DNA of 64,000 bases from Sphingopyxis sp. LK2115 (GTDB lineage: Bacteria > Pseudomonadota > Alphaproteobacteria > Sphingomonadales > Sphingomonadaceae), in assembly GCF_014595975.1 (NCBI RefSeq), contig NZ_JABWGQ010000044.1:1-64000 (forward strand). The letters are read 5' to 3'. The translations under genes and the position numbers were made by a program. The notes beneath the pieces were generated by a model. It saw only the letters and a list, made by a program, of their open reading frames with translations. It had not been told where the DNA came from and searched no databases. Below are positions 9,079-17,099 of the stretch, in pieces (within the stretch, counting starts at the first letter, position 1; every line of letters begins with the position of its first letter).

Positions 9079-10902
9079 TCACTCCACCGTCACTGACTTC
9101 GCCAGATTGCGAGGCTGGTCGACGTCGGTGCCCTTCGCCACCGCCACATGGTAGGCGAGCAACTGCACCGGCACCGCATAGACCAGCGGCGCGATCAGCG
9201 GATGGACCTTGGGCATTTCGATTGTCGCCATGCAGCCTTCGCCCGCCTCGGCGATGCCGTCGGCGTCGCTGATCAGCACCACCTTGCCGCCGCGCGCCAT
9301 GACTTCGTGCATGTTGCTGACCGTTTTTTCAAACAAGGGGCCGCTGGGCGCCAGGACGATCACCGGGACCGCCTCGTCGATCAGCGCGATCGGTCCATGC
9401 TTCATTTCGCCGCTCGCATAGCCTTCGGCGTGGATATAGCTGATTTCCTTGAGTTTCAGGGCGCCTTCCAGCGCCAGCGGATAATCGGGACCGCGGCCAA
9501 GGTAGAGCACGTCGCGCGCGGGCGCGATCAGGTGCGCCATCGCGGCGATGTCGTCGTCGTGGCCGAGCGCGGCGTTGAGCGCGGCGGGCGCCTCGATCAG
9601 ATGCCTGACGATCTCGCGCTCGTCGTCAGCGCGGAGCTTGCCCTTCCTGAGCGCGAGATGCGCCGCGAGCGCCGCGAGCACCGCGAGCTGGCAGGTGAAG
9701 GCCTTGGTCGAGGCGACGCCGATTTCGGGGCCCGCGTGCGTCGGCAGCAGCAGGTCGGCCTCGCGGGCCATGCTGCTCGTCGGCACGTTGACGACGACGG
9801 CAATCGTCTGGCCGTTCGCCTTGCAATGGCGAAGCGCCGCGAGCGTGTCGGCGGTTTCGCCCGACTGCGAGATAAAGAGCGCGAGCCCGCCGGGCTGGAG
9901 CACCGGGTCGCGATAGCGGAACTCGCTCGCGACATCGATGTCGACGGGAACGCGCGCAAAGGTTTCGAACCAATATTTCGCAACCATAGCGGCGTAGAAA
10001 CTGGTGCCGCAGGCGACGATGGTGATGCGATCGATCGCGGACAGGTCGAAATCCATCTGCGGCAGCGCGACCGTCTGTTCGAGCGGCCGGATATAGGAGG
10101 AAAGCGTCTGCGCGACGACCGTCGGCTGCTCGAAAATCTCCTTCTGCATGAAGTGACGGTAATTGCCCTTCTCGACCGCCGCGGCCGTGACGCCGCTGGT
10201 GGTGATTTCGCGTGTGACGGGGTTATTTCCAGCATCGTAGATCTGGGCACCCGCGCGGGTAATGACGACCCAATCGCCTTCCTCCAGATAGGCGATCTTC
10301 TGCGTCAGCGGCGCGAGCGCGAGCGCGTCGGAACCGAGGAAGGTTTCGCCCTCGCCGTAACCGACGACGAGCGGTGAGCCGAGGCGCGCGCCGATCAACA
10401 GATCGGGATGCTGGCGAAAGCCGATGGCGAGCGCAAAGGCGCCGCGCAGCTGTGGCAGCACCGCCTGCACCGCCTCCTGCGGCGACTTGCCTGCTTCGAC
10501 CTGCTCGCTGACGAGGTGCGCGACGACCTCGGTATCGGTCTCGCTCTCGAACGTGCGGCCGCGCGCCTGAAGCGCCTCGCGCAATGGCTTGAAGTTCTCG
10601 ATGATCCCGTTGTGGACCAGCGCAACCTCGTCCGTGGCGTGCGGGTGTGCGTTGCTTGTCGTCGGCGCGCCATGCGTCGCCCAGCGCGTGTGCGCGATGC
10701 CGACGGTGCCGGGCGCGGGATTGCCCGCCAGCTCCTTGACCAGATTGGCGAGCTTGCCCTCGGCGCGGCGGCGGATCAGCCGACCGTCCTCGATCGTGCA
10801 GACGCCCGCCGAATCATAGCCGCGATATTCCATGCGCCTGAGTCCGTCGACAAGGCGGTCCGCCACCTGGGTTCGGCCGATGATTCCGATGATACCGCAC
10901 AT
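9079..10902 (-). CDS. glmS: Glucosamine-6-phosphate synthase (isomerizing)
   Basis: Makes glucosamine-6-phosphate from fructose-6-phosphate and glutamine, the entry to UDP-GlcNAc for peptidoglycan and LPS. The 607-residue protein starts Met-Cys-Gly-Ile, placing the Cys2 nucleophile of the glutaminase domain. Two SIS domains follow (for example Cys-Gly-Thr-Ser-Phe-Tyr-Ala-Ala and Ser-Gln-Ser-Gly-Glu-Thr-Ala-Asp-Thr), and the end Lys-Ser-Val-Thr-Val-Glu is canonical. The start is only 18 bp after the vapC stop, so transcription may come at least partly from the vapBC promoter. No glmS ribozyme is expected here or seen. Confidence 0.97.
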   Translation of the reverse strand: MCGIIGIIGRTQVADRLVDGLRRMEYRGYDSAGVCTIEDGRLIRRRAEGKLANLVKELAGNPAPGTVGIAHTRWATHGAPTTSNAHPHATDEVALVHNGIIENFKPLREALQARGRTFESETDTEVVAHLVSEQVEAGKSPQEAVQAVLPQLRGAFALAIGFRQHPDLLIGARLGSPLVVGYGEGETFLGSDALALAPLTQKIAYLEEGDWVVITRAGAQIYDAGNNPVTREITTSGVTAAAVEKGNYRHFMQKEIFEQPTVVAQTLSSYIRPLEQTVALPQMDFDLSAIDRITIVACGTSFYAAMVAKYWFETFARVPVDIDVASEFRYRDPVLQPGGLALFISQSGETADTLAALRHCKANGQTIAVVVNVPTSSMAREADLLLPTHAGPEIGVASTKAFTCQLAVLAALAAHLALRKGKLRADDEREIVRHLIEAPAALNAALGHDDDIAAMAHLIAPARDVLYLGRGPDYPLALEGALKLKEISYIHAEGYASGEMKHGPIALIDEAVPVIVLAPSGPLFEKTVSNMHEVMARGGKVVLISDADGIAEAGEGCMATIEMPKVHPLIAPLVYAVPVQLLAYHVAVAKGTDVDQPRNLAKSVTVE

Positions 10903-10920
10903 GTGGGGATGGCCTTCTTT

Positions 10921-11286
10921 TCAAAGTGTGTAGGGAATGCGAATACCGGGCATCGAGGCCGGAAAATCCTTGGTGTTGCGGGTGATGAGGATCGCGCCGT
11001 TCACCTGCGCCGTGGCAAGGATATAGGCGTCGATCAGCTTCATCCGCGAACGAAATCGAATGTCGGCAGCCGCCAGCGATATGCGCGGGTCAATCTCGAC
11101 GACATCAAATGGGGCGATCAACTGCTTGACCGTATCGCGCCGTTCGAGGGATTCGCCCGCAACTATTTCGGTCCAGACGATCCGGCTGATACGGTGACGC
11201 CGGTAACGCGAAATCTCGGCGATTGCGGGTGCCTCGTCCCGCAACCAGTCGATCAGGATATTGGTGTCGAAAAATGGGTCCGACAC
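10921..11286 (-). CDS. vapC: VapC-type PIN-domain toxin
   Basis: A 121-residue PIN ribonuclease. The acidic residues are present: Asp in Phe-Phe-Asp-Thr-Asn-Ile-Leu (residue 7), Glu in Trp-Thr-Glu-Ile-Val (about 40), Asp in Leu-Ile-Asp-Ala-Tyr-Ile-Leu (about 86) and Asp in Arg-Asn-Thr-Lys-Asp-Phe (about 106). VapC toxins typically cleave tRNA or rRNA and are held inactive by VapB. It starts 3 bp after vapB and ends 18 bp before glmS, so the toxin lies between its antitoxin and an essential cell-wall gene. Confidence 0.92.
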   Translation of the reverse strand: MSDPFFDTNILIDWLRDEAPAIAEISRYRRHRISRIVWTEIVAGESLERRDTVKQLIAPFDVVEIDPRISLAAADIRFRSRMKLIDAYILATAQVNGAILITRNTKDFPASMPGIRIPYTL

Positions 11287-11289
11287 GGA

Positions 11290-11535
11290 TTATATGTCTT
11301 CGTACGGGCGGCGATCTTCACGCATGGCTCGCTGATATTCGACCGCATCAACGATGTCGGCACGATCCTTCCAATAGCCGGCGCCACGCTTGATCCAGTC
11401 GCTGCTATTGTCATTCTGGGCGAGATACAGTTTTACCGCGTCGCGGATCGCGGCGGCGCGCGAGCGCTTTTCCCTCGACGCCAGCGCATCGAGCTTCCTG
11501 ATGTCCTCGTCGGGAATGTCGGTCAGGATTCGCAT
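11290..11535 (-). CDS. vapB: VapB-type ribbon-helix-helix antitoxin
   Basis: An 81-residue protein with an N-terminal ribbon-helix-helix (strand Met-Arg-Ile-Leu-Thr-Asp-Ile-Pro, then Ser-Arg-Ala-Ala-Ala-Ile-Arg-Asp-Ala-Val) and an acidic C-terminal tail with Trp-Ile-Lys, the part that would wrap the toxin. It should bind its own promoter through the TGATATCA-type palindromes directly upstream. There is no ribosome binding site before the ATG, and the promoter geometry predicts a leaderless message. Confidence 0.88.
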   Translation of the reverse strand: MRILTDIPDEDIRKLDALASREKRSRAAAIRDAVKLYLAQNDNSSDWIKRGAGYWKDRADIVDAVEYQRAMREDRRPYEDI

Positions 11536-11570
11536 TGATATATTGATATCATATCATGATATCATGTCAA
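11536..11570 (-). promoter_or_regulatory. vapBC promoter with overlapping palindromic operator
   Basis: On the minus strand TTGACA (11570-11565) and TATCAA (11548-11543) are spaced 16 bp and form a good promoter. The -10 ends only 7 nt before the vapB ATG, so the start site should fall at or beside the ATG. The same stretch contains the perfect palindromes CATGATATCATG (11555-11566) and TGATATCA (11544-11551), and a further TGATAT half-site. This fits autorepression by VapB/VapBC. Confidence 0.75.
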
Positions 11571-11899
11571 CAACTCGGTCCGCGGACCGGTTCGAGGCCC
11601 GACCGATTGCGATCGAAAGGCGCTCGATTCTCGATATCGTCCCTGTGAACACAAACAACTGTCTCTATACCCGCCGCCGCAAGCGATTCAAATGGCGTGC
11701 GCCGAAATCAGGCCGGGGCGAATCCGCGACGTCGATACGGCGTTTGCGGGCGATCGGAATTGCCCTCGCCCTGTCCGGCGCCTGACATCCGACGCGACGC
11801 TGGTGGCCGTGCAGGGCGATTTGAGCAGCGGCAAGGCAGTTTTTCGCGCACGCCGTGATTGCCGAGTAACGACCTTTCTCTGGCGCCATTTGTGGTTGT
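11571..11899. other. Intergenic region, no gene seen
   Basis: These 329 bp separate vapB from the gene after glmU. Open frames on both strands are short, basic and without ribosome binding sites or recognisable motifs. It may be what remains around the site where vapBC entered between the glmU and glmS transcripts; I found no flanking repeat that would prove this. Confidence 0.45.
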
Positions 11900-12214
11900 T
11901 CACGCGCGTCCGAAGCTGCGGTCGACAAAGATCATCGCGAACTGCACCGGATCGGGCGCCGCGCCATTCCCCTTCGCGAAGCGCGCCTTGCCATCGGTCC
12001 AGATTTTCCGAATCTGTGCGGGCAGTTCGGGACCGAAGTTCATCTGCGCAGCGACGATCTGGTCCCAGCGTCCCTTGCGGCCAAAGCTTTGTTCGAGTTG
12101 CGGCGTCATCGCGCGGCAATAAGCCTCGGTCGCGTCGTCGAGATGGCCGATCGCCTTCAGCACCCAGGCATCGACAAAGCGCAGAAAAGGTGCATCGGTG
12201 TAGCGGTCGCTCAT
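11900..12214 (-). CDS. Conserved hypothetical protein downstream of glmU
   Basis: A 104-residue protein of unknown function, probably cytoplasmic, with several aromatic and charged helical stretches and no signal peptide. Its ATG overlaps the glmU stop in an ATGA, so the two are translationally coupled. I recognise it only as a small protein of the kind found after glmU in sphingomonads, and cannot name a domain. Coding potential is supported by the overlap and high third-position GC. Confidence 0.75.
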   Translation of the reverse strand: MSDRYTDAPFLRFVDAWVLKAIGHLDDATEAYCRAMTPQLEQSFGRKGRWDQIVAAQMNFGPELPAQIRKIWTDGKARFAKGNGAAPDPVQFAMIFVDRSFGRA

Positions 12215-13569
12215 TTTTTCTGCCCCGCCGCCTTTTTCTTGCGCATCGCGTCGTGGAAGCGGTCGGCCCAGCCGGGCTTGACCAGCTGCTCGCCGCGAAC
12301 GATGCGCAGCTCCCCATCGCCGACGTCGATCGTCACCGTGCTGCCCGCCGCGACGATCGCGTCGGCGCCGATCTTCACCGGGGCGACGAGCGCGCTGTTC
12401 GACCCGATGAAGGCGCGTTCGCCAATCTGCGTCTGATGCTTGAAATAGCCGTCATAATTGCAGGTGATCGTGCCCGCGCCGATATTTGCGCCCGCGCCAA
12501 CCGTCGCATCGCCGAGATAGGTCAGGTGGTTGGCCTTGGCGCCCGCGCCCAGCACCGCTTTCTTGACCTCGACGAAATTGCCGATCTTCGCTTTCTCGCC
12601 GAGCTCCGTTCCGGGGCGCAGCCGCGCGAATGGCCCCACCTCGCAGCCCGCGCCGATGGTCGCGCCCTCGATATGGCTGAAAGCACGGATGGTCGCGCCG
12701 TCGGCGACCTTGACGCCAGGGCCGAATACGACATTGGGTTCAACCGTCACGTCGCGGCCCAGTTCGGTGTCCCACGAGAACCACACGGTTTCGGGGGCGC
12801 GCAGCGATACGCCCGCGGCCATCGCTTCCTCGCGCCTGAAGGCCTGCCACTGCGCCTCGGCGGCGGCGAGTTCGGCGCGGCTGTTGATGCCCTGGACTTC
12901 CATTTCGTCCGCCCGCACGGTCACGCACTGCCGCCCGTCGCCGATCGCCAGATTGACGATGTCGACCAGGTAAAACTCCCCTGCGGCATTGTCGTCGGTG
13001 ATCCGCGCGAGCAGCGCGAACAGATCGCGCGACCGCACCGCCATGAGGCCCGAATTGCATATCTGGCATTGGCGTTCCGTTTCGGTCGCGTCCTTATACT
13101 CGACCATCTTTGCGATTCGGTCGCCTTCCGCCTCGATCACTCGCCCATAGTGATGGGGATAGTCTGTAAAAAAGGTAAGAACGACGACAGCCGGGCCATC
13201 GTCGGCGTGCAGCCGGTCGACCATCTTGCGCATCGTCGCCGCGGGGACGAAGGGCACGTCGCCGTAAAGGATCAGCACATCGCCATCGAAATCCGCCAGC
13301 GCGCGCTCGGCCTGCTGCACCGCATGGCCTGTGCCGAGCTGCGGCTCCTGCACCGCAATTTCCGCGGTGCCGCCCAGCGCCGCCGCAAGCTGGTCGGCCT
13401 TGTCGCCGACGATCACCACCTTCTTGGCCGGGCGCAGTTCATCGACGCTCGCCATCAGGTGCAACAGCATCGGCCGCCCGGCGATCGGGTGCAGCACCTT
13501 GTGCAGGTCGGACTTCATGCGGGTGCCCTTGCCCGCGGCAAGAACGACGGCGGCGATTGCATTGCTCAT
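12211..13569 (-). CDS. glmU: Bifunctional UDP-GlcNAc pyrophosphorylase / GlcN-1-P acetyltransferase
   Basis: Catalyses the last two steps to UDP-GlcNAc. The 452-residue protein opens with the nucleotidyl-transfer loop Leu-Ala-Ala-Gly-Lys-Gly-Thr-Arg-Met-Lys (about residues 10-19), and the C-terminal half is a left-handed beta-helix of hexapeptide repeats carrying His-Leu-Thr-Tyr-Leu-Gly-Asp and Ile-Thr-Cys-Asn-Tyr-Asp-Gly. ATG 13569 is preferred by alignment; 13581 is a possible longer start, and neither has a strong ribosome binding site. It is divergent from gph across 97 bp. Confidence 0.96.
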   Translation of the reverse strand: MSNAIAAVVLAAGKGTRMKSDLHKVLHPIAGRPMLLHLMASVDELRPAKKVVIVGDKADQLAAALGGTAEIAVQEPQLGTGHAVQQAERALADFDGDVLILYGDVPFVPAATMRKMVDRLHADDGPAVVVLTFFTDYPHHYGRVIEAEGDRIAKMVEYKDATETERQCQICNSGLMAVRSRDLFALLARITDDNAAGEFYLVDIVNLAIGDGRQCVTVRADEMEVQGINSRAELAAAEAQWQAFRREEAMAAGVSLRAPETVWFSWDTELGRDVTVEPNVVFGPGVKVADGATIRAFSHIEGATIGAGCEVGPFARLRPGTELGEKAKIGNFVEVKKAVLGAGAKANHLTYLGDATVGAGANIGAGTITCNYDGYFKHQTQIGERAFIGSNSALVAPVKIGADAIVAAGSTVTIDVGDGELRIVRGEQLVKPGWADRFHDAMRKKKAAGQKK

Positions 13570-13666
13570 GCGCGCCGCCATGCCAGCAAATCGTTGCGGT
13601 TTCCAGCACATCGCGCCATGCCCGCGATCAAATCCACCCGTGTCGAACGGATTGAAAGGCGCATGA

Positions 13667-14332
13667 ATGACCTTCCCCTTTGCGATCGTCGGCTTCGACC
13701 TTGACGGCACGCTCGTCGACACGCTCGGTGACCTTGCAGCCGCGGTCAATCACGCGCTCGCGCTGATGGACCGCGCGCCCCTGACCGAAGCGGCGGTGCG
13801 GCCGATGATCGGGCGCGGCGCCAAACATATGCTCGAACAGGGACTGATCGCGACAGGCGGCGCGCCCGACGGCGCGGTAGGGCGGCTGTATCCCGAACTC
13901 ATCCGATTCTATGACGCGCATATCGCGGTGCAGAGCCGCCCCTTCCCCGGCGCGATCGCCGCGCTCGACCGGCTCGACGCGCTGGGCGTCCGCACCGCGG
14001 TCGTGACGAACAAGGTCGAAGGGCTCGCGCGCAAGCTGCTCGGCGAATTGGGGCTTGCCGACCGTATGGCGACGATCATCGGCGGCGATACGCTGGGTCC
14101 GGGCGGCGCCAAACCCTCGCCCGCGCCGATCCGCGCGATGATCGAGCGGTGCGGAGGCGGGCGTGCGGCCTTTGTCGGCGACAGCATCCTCGATGTTCAG
14201 GCGGCGCGCGGCGCCGGGGTGACCAGTATCGCGGTCGGCTTCGGCTTTCTCGACGGGCCGGTTGCCGCGCTCGGCGCCGACCATGTCATCGGCGATTTCG
14301 ACGAACTGGTGCCGCTGCTCCGCGAGCTATAG
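13667..14332 (+). CDS. gph: HAD-family phosphatase, phosphoglycolate phosphatase-like
   Basis: A 221-residue HAD hydrolase. Motif I is Phe-Asp-Leu-Asp-Gly-Thr-Leu-Val (about residues 9-16), motif II is Val-Val-Thr-Asn-Lys and motif IV is Phe-Val-Gly-Asp-Ser-Ile-Leu-Asp. This pattern and the length fit phosphoglycolate phosphatase, which clears 2-phosphoglycolate formed during DNA repair, although HAD specificity is hard to assign by sequence. It is divergent from glmU and convergent with the nucleotidyltransferase gene, 23 bp away. Confidence 0.85.
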   Translation: MTFPFAIVGFDLDGTLVDTLGDLAAAVNHALALMDRAPLTEAAVRPMIGRGAKHMLEQGLIATGGAPDGAVGRLYPELIRFYDAHIAVQSRPFPGAIAALDRLDALGVRTAVVTNKVEGLARKLLGELGLADRMATIIGGDTLGPGGAKPSPAPIRAMIERCGGGRAAFVGDSILDVQAARGAGVTSIAVGFGFLDGPVAALGADHVIGDFDELVPLLREL

Positions 14333-14355
14333 CCCTCTCCTTCAGGCGAAAGGCT

Positions 14356-15372
14356 TTATTTGCGCTTCCGCCATTTGGTCCACAGATGCTTGGCCAGCAT
14401 CATGGGCGGCATCCGCAGCCAATGCGAGCGGATGTAGAAGGCCTGTTCGAGCAACGGATGCGTCACCCGCCCCCAATCGTCGCGCGCGAGCAGGCGGCGG
14501 CGATACCAGCGATCGCCGCTGTCCTGCCCGTTCCAGCCCGATGGCAAGACACTCCCGTAAAGATCGCGCGCCAGCCGCGCCGCCCGGCGCAGCGCGGCGC
14601 GCAGCCCGTGCAGATCCGCGCGCGCGTCGAGCCTGTCCCAAAAGCCCGTGTCCGCGGCGGCGAAATCGCGCGTCAGACAGTGGAAATCCCAAAGGTTGCG
14701 CAGTCCGCCCTGCAAATCGCCGTCGGCGAGCATATGCGCCGCACAGTGCACCGTCATGTCGGCGGGGCACAGCACGGCATGACCGCCATCGACCGCCACA
14801 GCATCGCTGACGAGCGCGAGCGCGTCGGGCGTAATCCGGTGCGTGCGCGGCAGGATGGTGTGATGCACGTCAATCATCCGGTCGCGCGCCTTATGGATCA
14901 TCGGCGGCAGCTCGTGCATATGGGCGCGGTAATAATGATCGTCATAGGGGTCGGACCTTACCCATTCCCACCCCGCGTTGAGCAGCGCATTTTCGGCGCG
15001 GCGGATGTCGAGCGCGAGCACCAATATGTCAAGGTCGCCGATCTGGCGCCCGACGCTGCACGAAAGGCCCGCGGCGGCATAGGCGGCGCCCTTCAGCAGC
15101 ACGAACTCGATTCCTTCGGGGGCGAGCGCGCGGCGCGCCATCTCCGCCTCCCACAGCGCCTGTGCGGTCGCGACCTTCGCCGCGGCGCGCTGGTCGGCAA
15201 AGAGCGCGGCGACCGGCGGCGGCAGTGCCGCATCCTCCAGCCGGTGCGCCAGCGTCGCCAGCATCGCCTCGGCGCGTGCGACTCCGATCACCCCGTCCCA
15301 ATCGCGCGGCGCGAGCGTCGCCGCCTCGCGCCGTCCGGCGAGCAGGTCGACGAAGATGTCCGCTGCGCTCAT
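14356..15372 (-). CDS. Nucleotidyltransferase-family protein of the HprK-rel-A cassette
   Basis: A 338-residue protein with the signature of the PF14907-type nucleotidyltransferase family: Leu-Leu-Lys-Gly-Ala-Ala-Tyr (about residue 98) followed by Gly-Asp-Leu-Asp-Ile-Leu-Val, the paired acidic residues that bind metal, and a long helical C-terminal half. Its ATG overlaps the stop of the upstream HprK-like kinase (ATGA), so the two are coupled. The frame extends to 15390, but that lies inside the kinase gene. The substrate is unknown. Together with the kinase and the PqqD-like protein it forms a recognised three-gene set of unknown product. Confidence 0.82.
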   Translation of the reverse strand: MSAADIFVDLLAGRREAATLAPRDWDGVIGVARAEAMLATLAHRLEDAALPPPVAALFADQRAAAKVATAQALWEAEMARRALAPEGIEFVLLKGAAYAAAGLSCSVGRQIGDLDILVLALDIRRAENALLNAGWEWVRSDPYDDHYYRAHMHELPPMIHKARDRMIDVHHTILPRTHRITPDALALVSDAVAVDGGHAVLCPADMTVHCAAHMLADGDLQGGLRNLWDFHCLTRDFAAADTGFWDRLDARADLHGLRAALRRAARLARDLYGSVLPSGWNGQDSGDRWYRRRLLARDDWGRVTHPLLEQAFYIRSHWLRMPPMMLAKHLWTKWRKRK

Positions 15373-16235
15373 TGGGTTGCCTCGGCCCAAAGCTGTTCGG
15401 CCAGTGCGATGCCGGCGGCGCTGTCGGGATAGGATATGCCGAATGCCGGCACCTCGCGCACCAGCCGCGTCAGCGCGGCGAATCCCGCCTCGCCCAGCGC
15501 AACATAGTTGGTCGATGCTTCGGTCAGCCGCACGAACGCTTCGCCCTCGCCCATCGGCTCTATGGCCGTCTCGCCGCCGAAGCGCGGGAACAGGAGGAGC
15601 GCGGGGCGCACGGGTTGGTGCATCGCCGCGATGGCGTCGGCGCGCGGGATCAGGTGGCGGATGTCCCCCTTTGGCGTCCCCGTCATCAGCGGCCCCAGCC
15701 GCGCCGGATCAACGCGCGCCGCGACCTCCGCGATCGCCTGATTCTTCAGGCTGACCGCGCGTGGAAAGGCCAGCGCGTCGCCGCCCGCGAGATCGATCAG
15801 CGTGAACTCGTCGCCCATCAGCCGCCACGCGCCTTCGCCGAGCAGTGCAGCGAGCGTCGATTTTCCCGACCCCGATTGGCCCGACATGATAAGCGCGCGC
15901 CCGTCCCTTGCGACCGCGCTCGCGTGGAGCAGCAGGTGGCGCCGCCAGCCCAGCGCGACCTGCAAGTTCATCGCCATCTCGGCCGCGAGCAGCCCCATCG
16001 ACAGCGGCAGCGGCAATGCGTCGGGGACAACAAAGTCGCCGCCGATATGCACCGATGGGCGCAGCCAGCGCCGCCACGGCCGCGCCGCGAACAGCCGCAC
16101 GGTGGCATCGGCGGGCCGCGCGTCGTCGCGCGGATAGGCGGCGTAGAGCCGATCAAGCGCTGCGACCGGTTCGCGCCATTCGCTGCCGATACGGAATTGC
16201 ACCGGGCCGACGGCAATACGGCTCACATATTTCAC
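15369..16235 (-). CDS. HprK-related kinase A
   Basis: A 288-residue relative of the C-terminal domain of HPr kinase/phosphorylase. The P-loop Ser-Gly-Gln-Ser-Gly-Ser-Gly-Lys-Ser-Thr lies near residue 118, preceded by Leu-Leu-His-Ala-Ser-Ala-Val, and Met-Gly-Asp-Glu-Phe-Thr follows. No HPr or PTS gene is nearby. It matches what I know of TIGR04352, a family found beside PqqD-like chaperones, but its substrate is unknown. It overlaps the PqqD-like gene upstream by 4 bp and the nucleotidyltransferase downstream by 4 bp. Confidence 0.87.
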   Translation of the reverse strand: MKYVSRIAVGPVQFRIGSEWREPVAALDRLYAAYPRDDARPADATVRLFAARPWRRWLRPSVHIGGDFVVPDALPLPLSMGLLAAEMAMNLQVALGWRRHLLLHASAVARDGRALIMSGQSGSGKSTLAALLGEGAWRLMGDEFTLIDLAGGDALAFPRAVSLKNQAIAEVAARVDPARLGPLMTGTPKGDIRHLIPRADAIAAMHQPVRPALLLFPRFGGETAIEPMGEGEAFVRLTEASTNYVALGEAGFAALTRLVREVPAFGISYPDSAAGIALAEQLWAEATQ

Positions 16236-16513
16236 GCCGCCGCCACCAGCCCCATCGCGGCCAGTTCGGCGAGCCGTTCGGCCACGCGCGCCCGTACGTC
16301 CTCGACATCATCAAGGTCGAACGCGGTTTCGAGACGCTTTGCGAGCAGCGCCGCATCGCACGGCCCATCGCCCATCAAAGCCAGCATTTCGGGAAGCGGC
16401 GCAACGACCAGGTGCGTTTGCATCGATCGCCGGTCGAAAATCGCGGTCAGTTCACCCAACGGCTCGATGCGCAGTGCGCCCCTCGGCGCGGCGCGATAGG
16501 CGCGGTCAGTCAT
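16232..16513 (-). CDS. PqqD-family peptide chaperone (HPr-rel-A system)
   Basis: A 93-residue PqqD-like winged-helix protein. In RiPP pathways such domains bind a leader peptide and present it to enzymes. The C-terminal helices show the typical acidic, Leu-rich pattern (Val-Arg-Ala-Arg-Val-Ala-Glu-Arg-Leu-Ala-Glu-Leu), with a proposed strand Leu-Thr-Ala-Ile-Phe-Asp-Arg earlier. ATG 16513 overlaps the end of marR by 8 bp; a start at 16531 is possible. It is coupled to the HprK-like kinase. No precursor peptide gene is recognisable nearby. Confidence 0.82.
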   Translation of the reverse strand: MTDRAYRAAPRGALRIEPLGELTAIFDRRSMQTHLVVAPLPEMLALMGDGPCDAALLAKRLETAFDLDDVEDVRARVAERLAELAAMGLVAAA

Positions 16514-16952
16514 AGGTTTCGGCGGCGGCAATCAGCTTGGCGAGCAGCGCCATCAGCGTCGCGCGTTCGTCCGCGCTCAGGTTCGCCTCAAGCCGCGCCT
16601 CGCTCGCCAGCGCTGCGGGGACGATCGCATCATAGAGCGAGCGCCCCGTATCGGTGAGCGCCAGATGGTGCGAGCGCCCGTCGGCCTCGTGCGCCTGCCG
16701 TGCTATCAGCTGGCGGTCGGCGAGGCCTTTCGCGGCGCGGTTGACCGTCACCTTGTCCATCCGCGTCGCCTGCACCAGCTCGCGTTGCGTCTTGGGCGTC
16801 CCTTCGCCCAGGATCGCCATCAACCGCCATTCGGGGATCTTGAGGCCAAAGCGATTTTCATACTCGGCGGCGATCCGGCTCGACAGCGCGTTGGAAGCGA
16901 TCGACAAGCGATAGGGCAGAAAATTGTCGAGATTGAGCTTCTTCGCGGCCAT
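16506..16952 (-). CDS. MarR family transcriptional regulator
   Basis: A 148-residue winged-helix regulator with the expected layout: dimerisation helices at both ends and a central HTH around Thr-Gln-Arg-Glu-Leu-Val-Gln-Ala-Thr-Arg-Met-Asp-Lys-Val-Thr-Val, then a wing with Asp-Gly-Arg-Ser-His. I chose ATG 16952 because AGGACAGC precedes it; the frame runs to 16985. It is the first gene of the run into the PqqD/HprK/nucleotidyltransferase cassette and overlaps it, so it probably controls that cassette and itself. Confidence 0.9.
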   Translation of the reverse strand: MAAKKLNLDNFLPYRLSIASNALSSRIAAEYENRFGLKIPEWRLMAILGEGTPKTQRELVQATRMDKVTVNRAAKGLADRQLIARQAHEADGRSHHLALTDTGRSLYDAIVPAALASEARLEANLSADERATLMALLAKLIAAAETYD

Positions 16953-16994
16953 GCTGTCCTGTTCCCTCACCACCCCGGCCCGCAAAGCCTAAAC

Positions 16995-17070
16995 GGCGCG
17001 CAATCGGTGCGCAATCCCGGTGATCGCGGCATGCGGGGCCGCAAGCGGGCGCAACCGGAGCATTCCGGTT
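16995..17070. promoter_or_regulatory. Direct repeat and dyad upstream of marR
   Basis: Two adjacent 11-bp copies, GGCGCGCAATC (16995-17005) and GGTGCGCAATC (17006-17016), differ by one base. A perfect dyad AACCGGA-GCAT-TCCGGTT lies at 17053-17070. Both fall between the TonB receptor stop and the marR start, so they may be MarR operators; the dyad could alternatively end the receptor transcript, although no T-tract follows it. Confidence 0.35.
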
Positions 17071-17099
17071 ATCGTAGTGCCGCACTTGTTTCAGCACCG

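Noticed and set aside
11575..11605. A GGTTCGAGGCCC stretch that looks like a tRNA T-arm
   Set aside because: The flanking bases do not pair as a T-stem, and there is no acceptor stem or anticodon arm.
11692..13704. A 670-codon open frame on the plus strand
   Set aside because: It is antisense to glmU, whose motifs are complete; no independent evidence for a protein.
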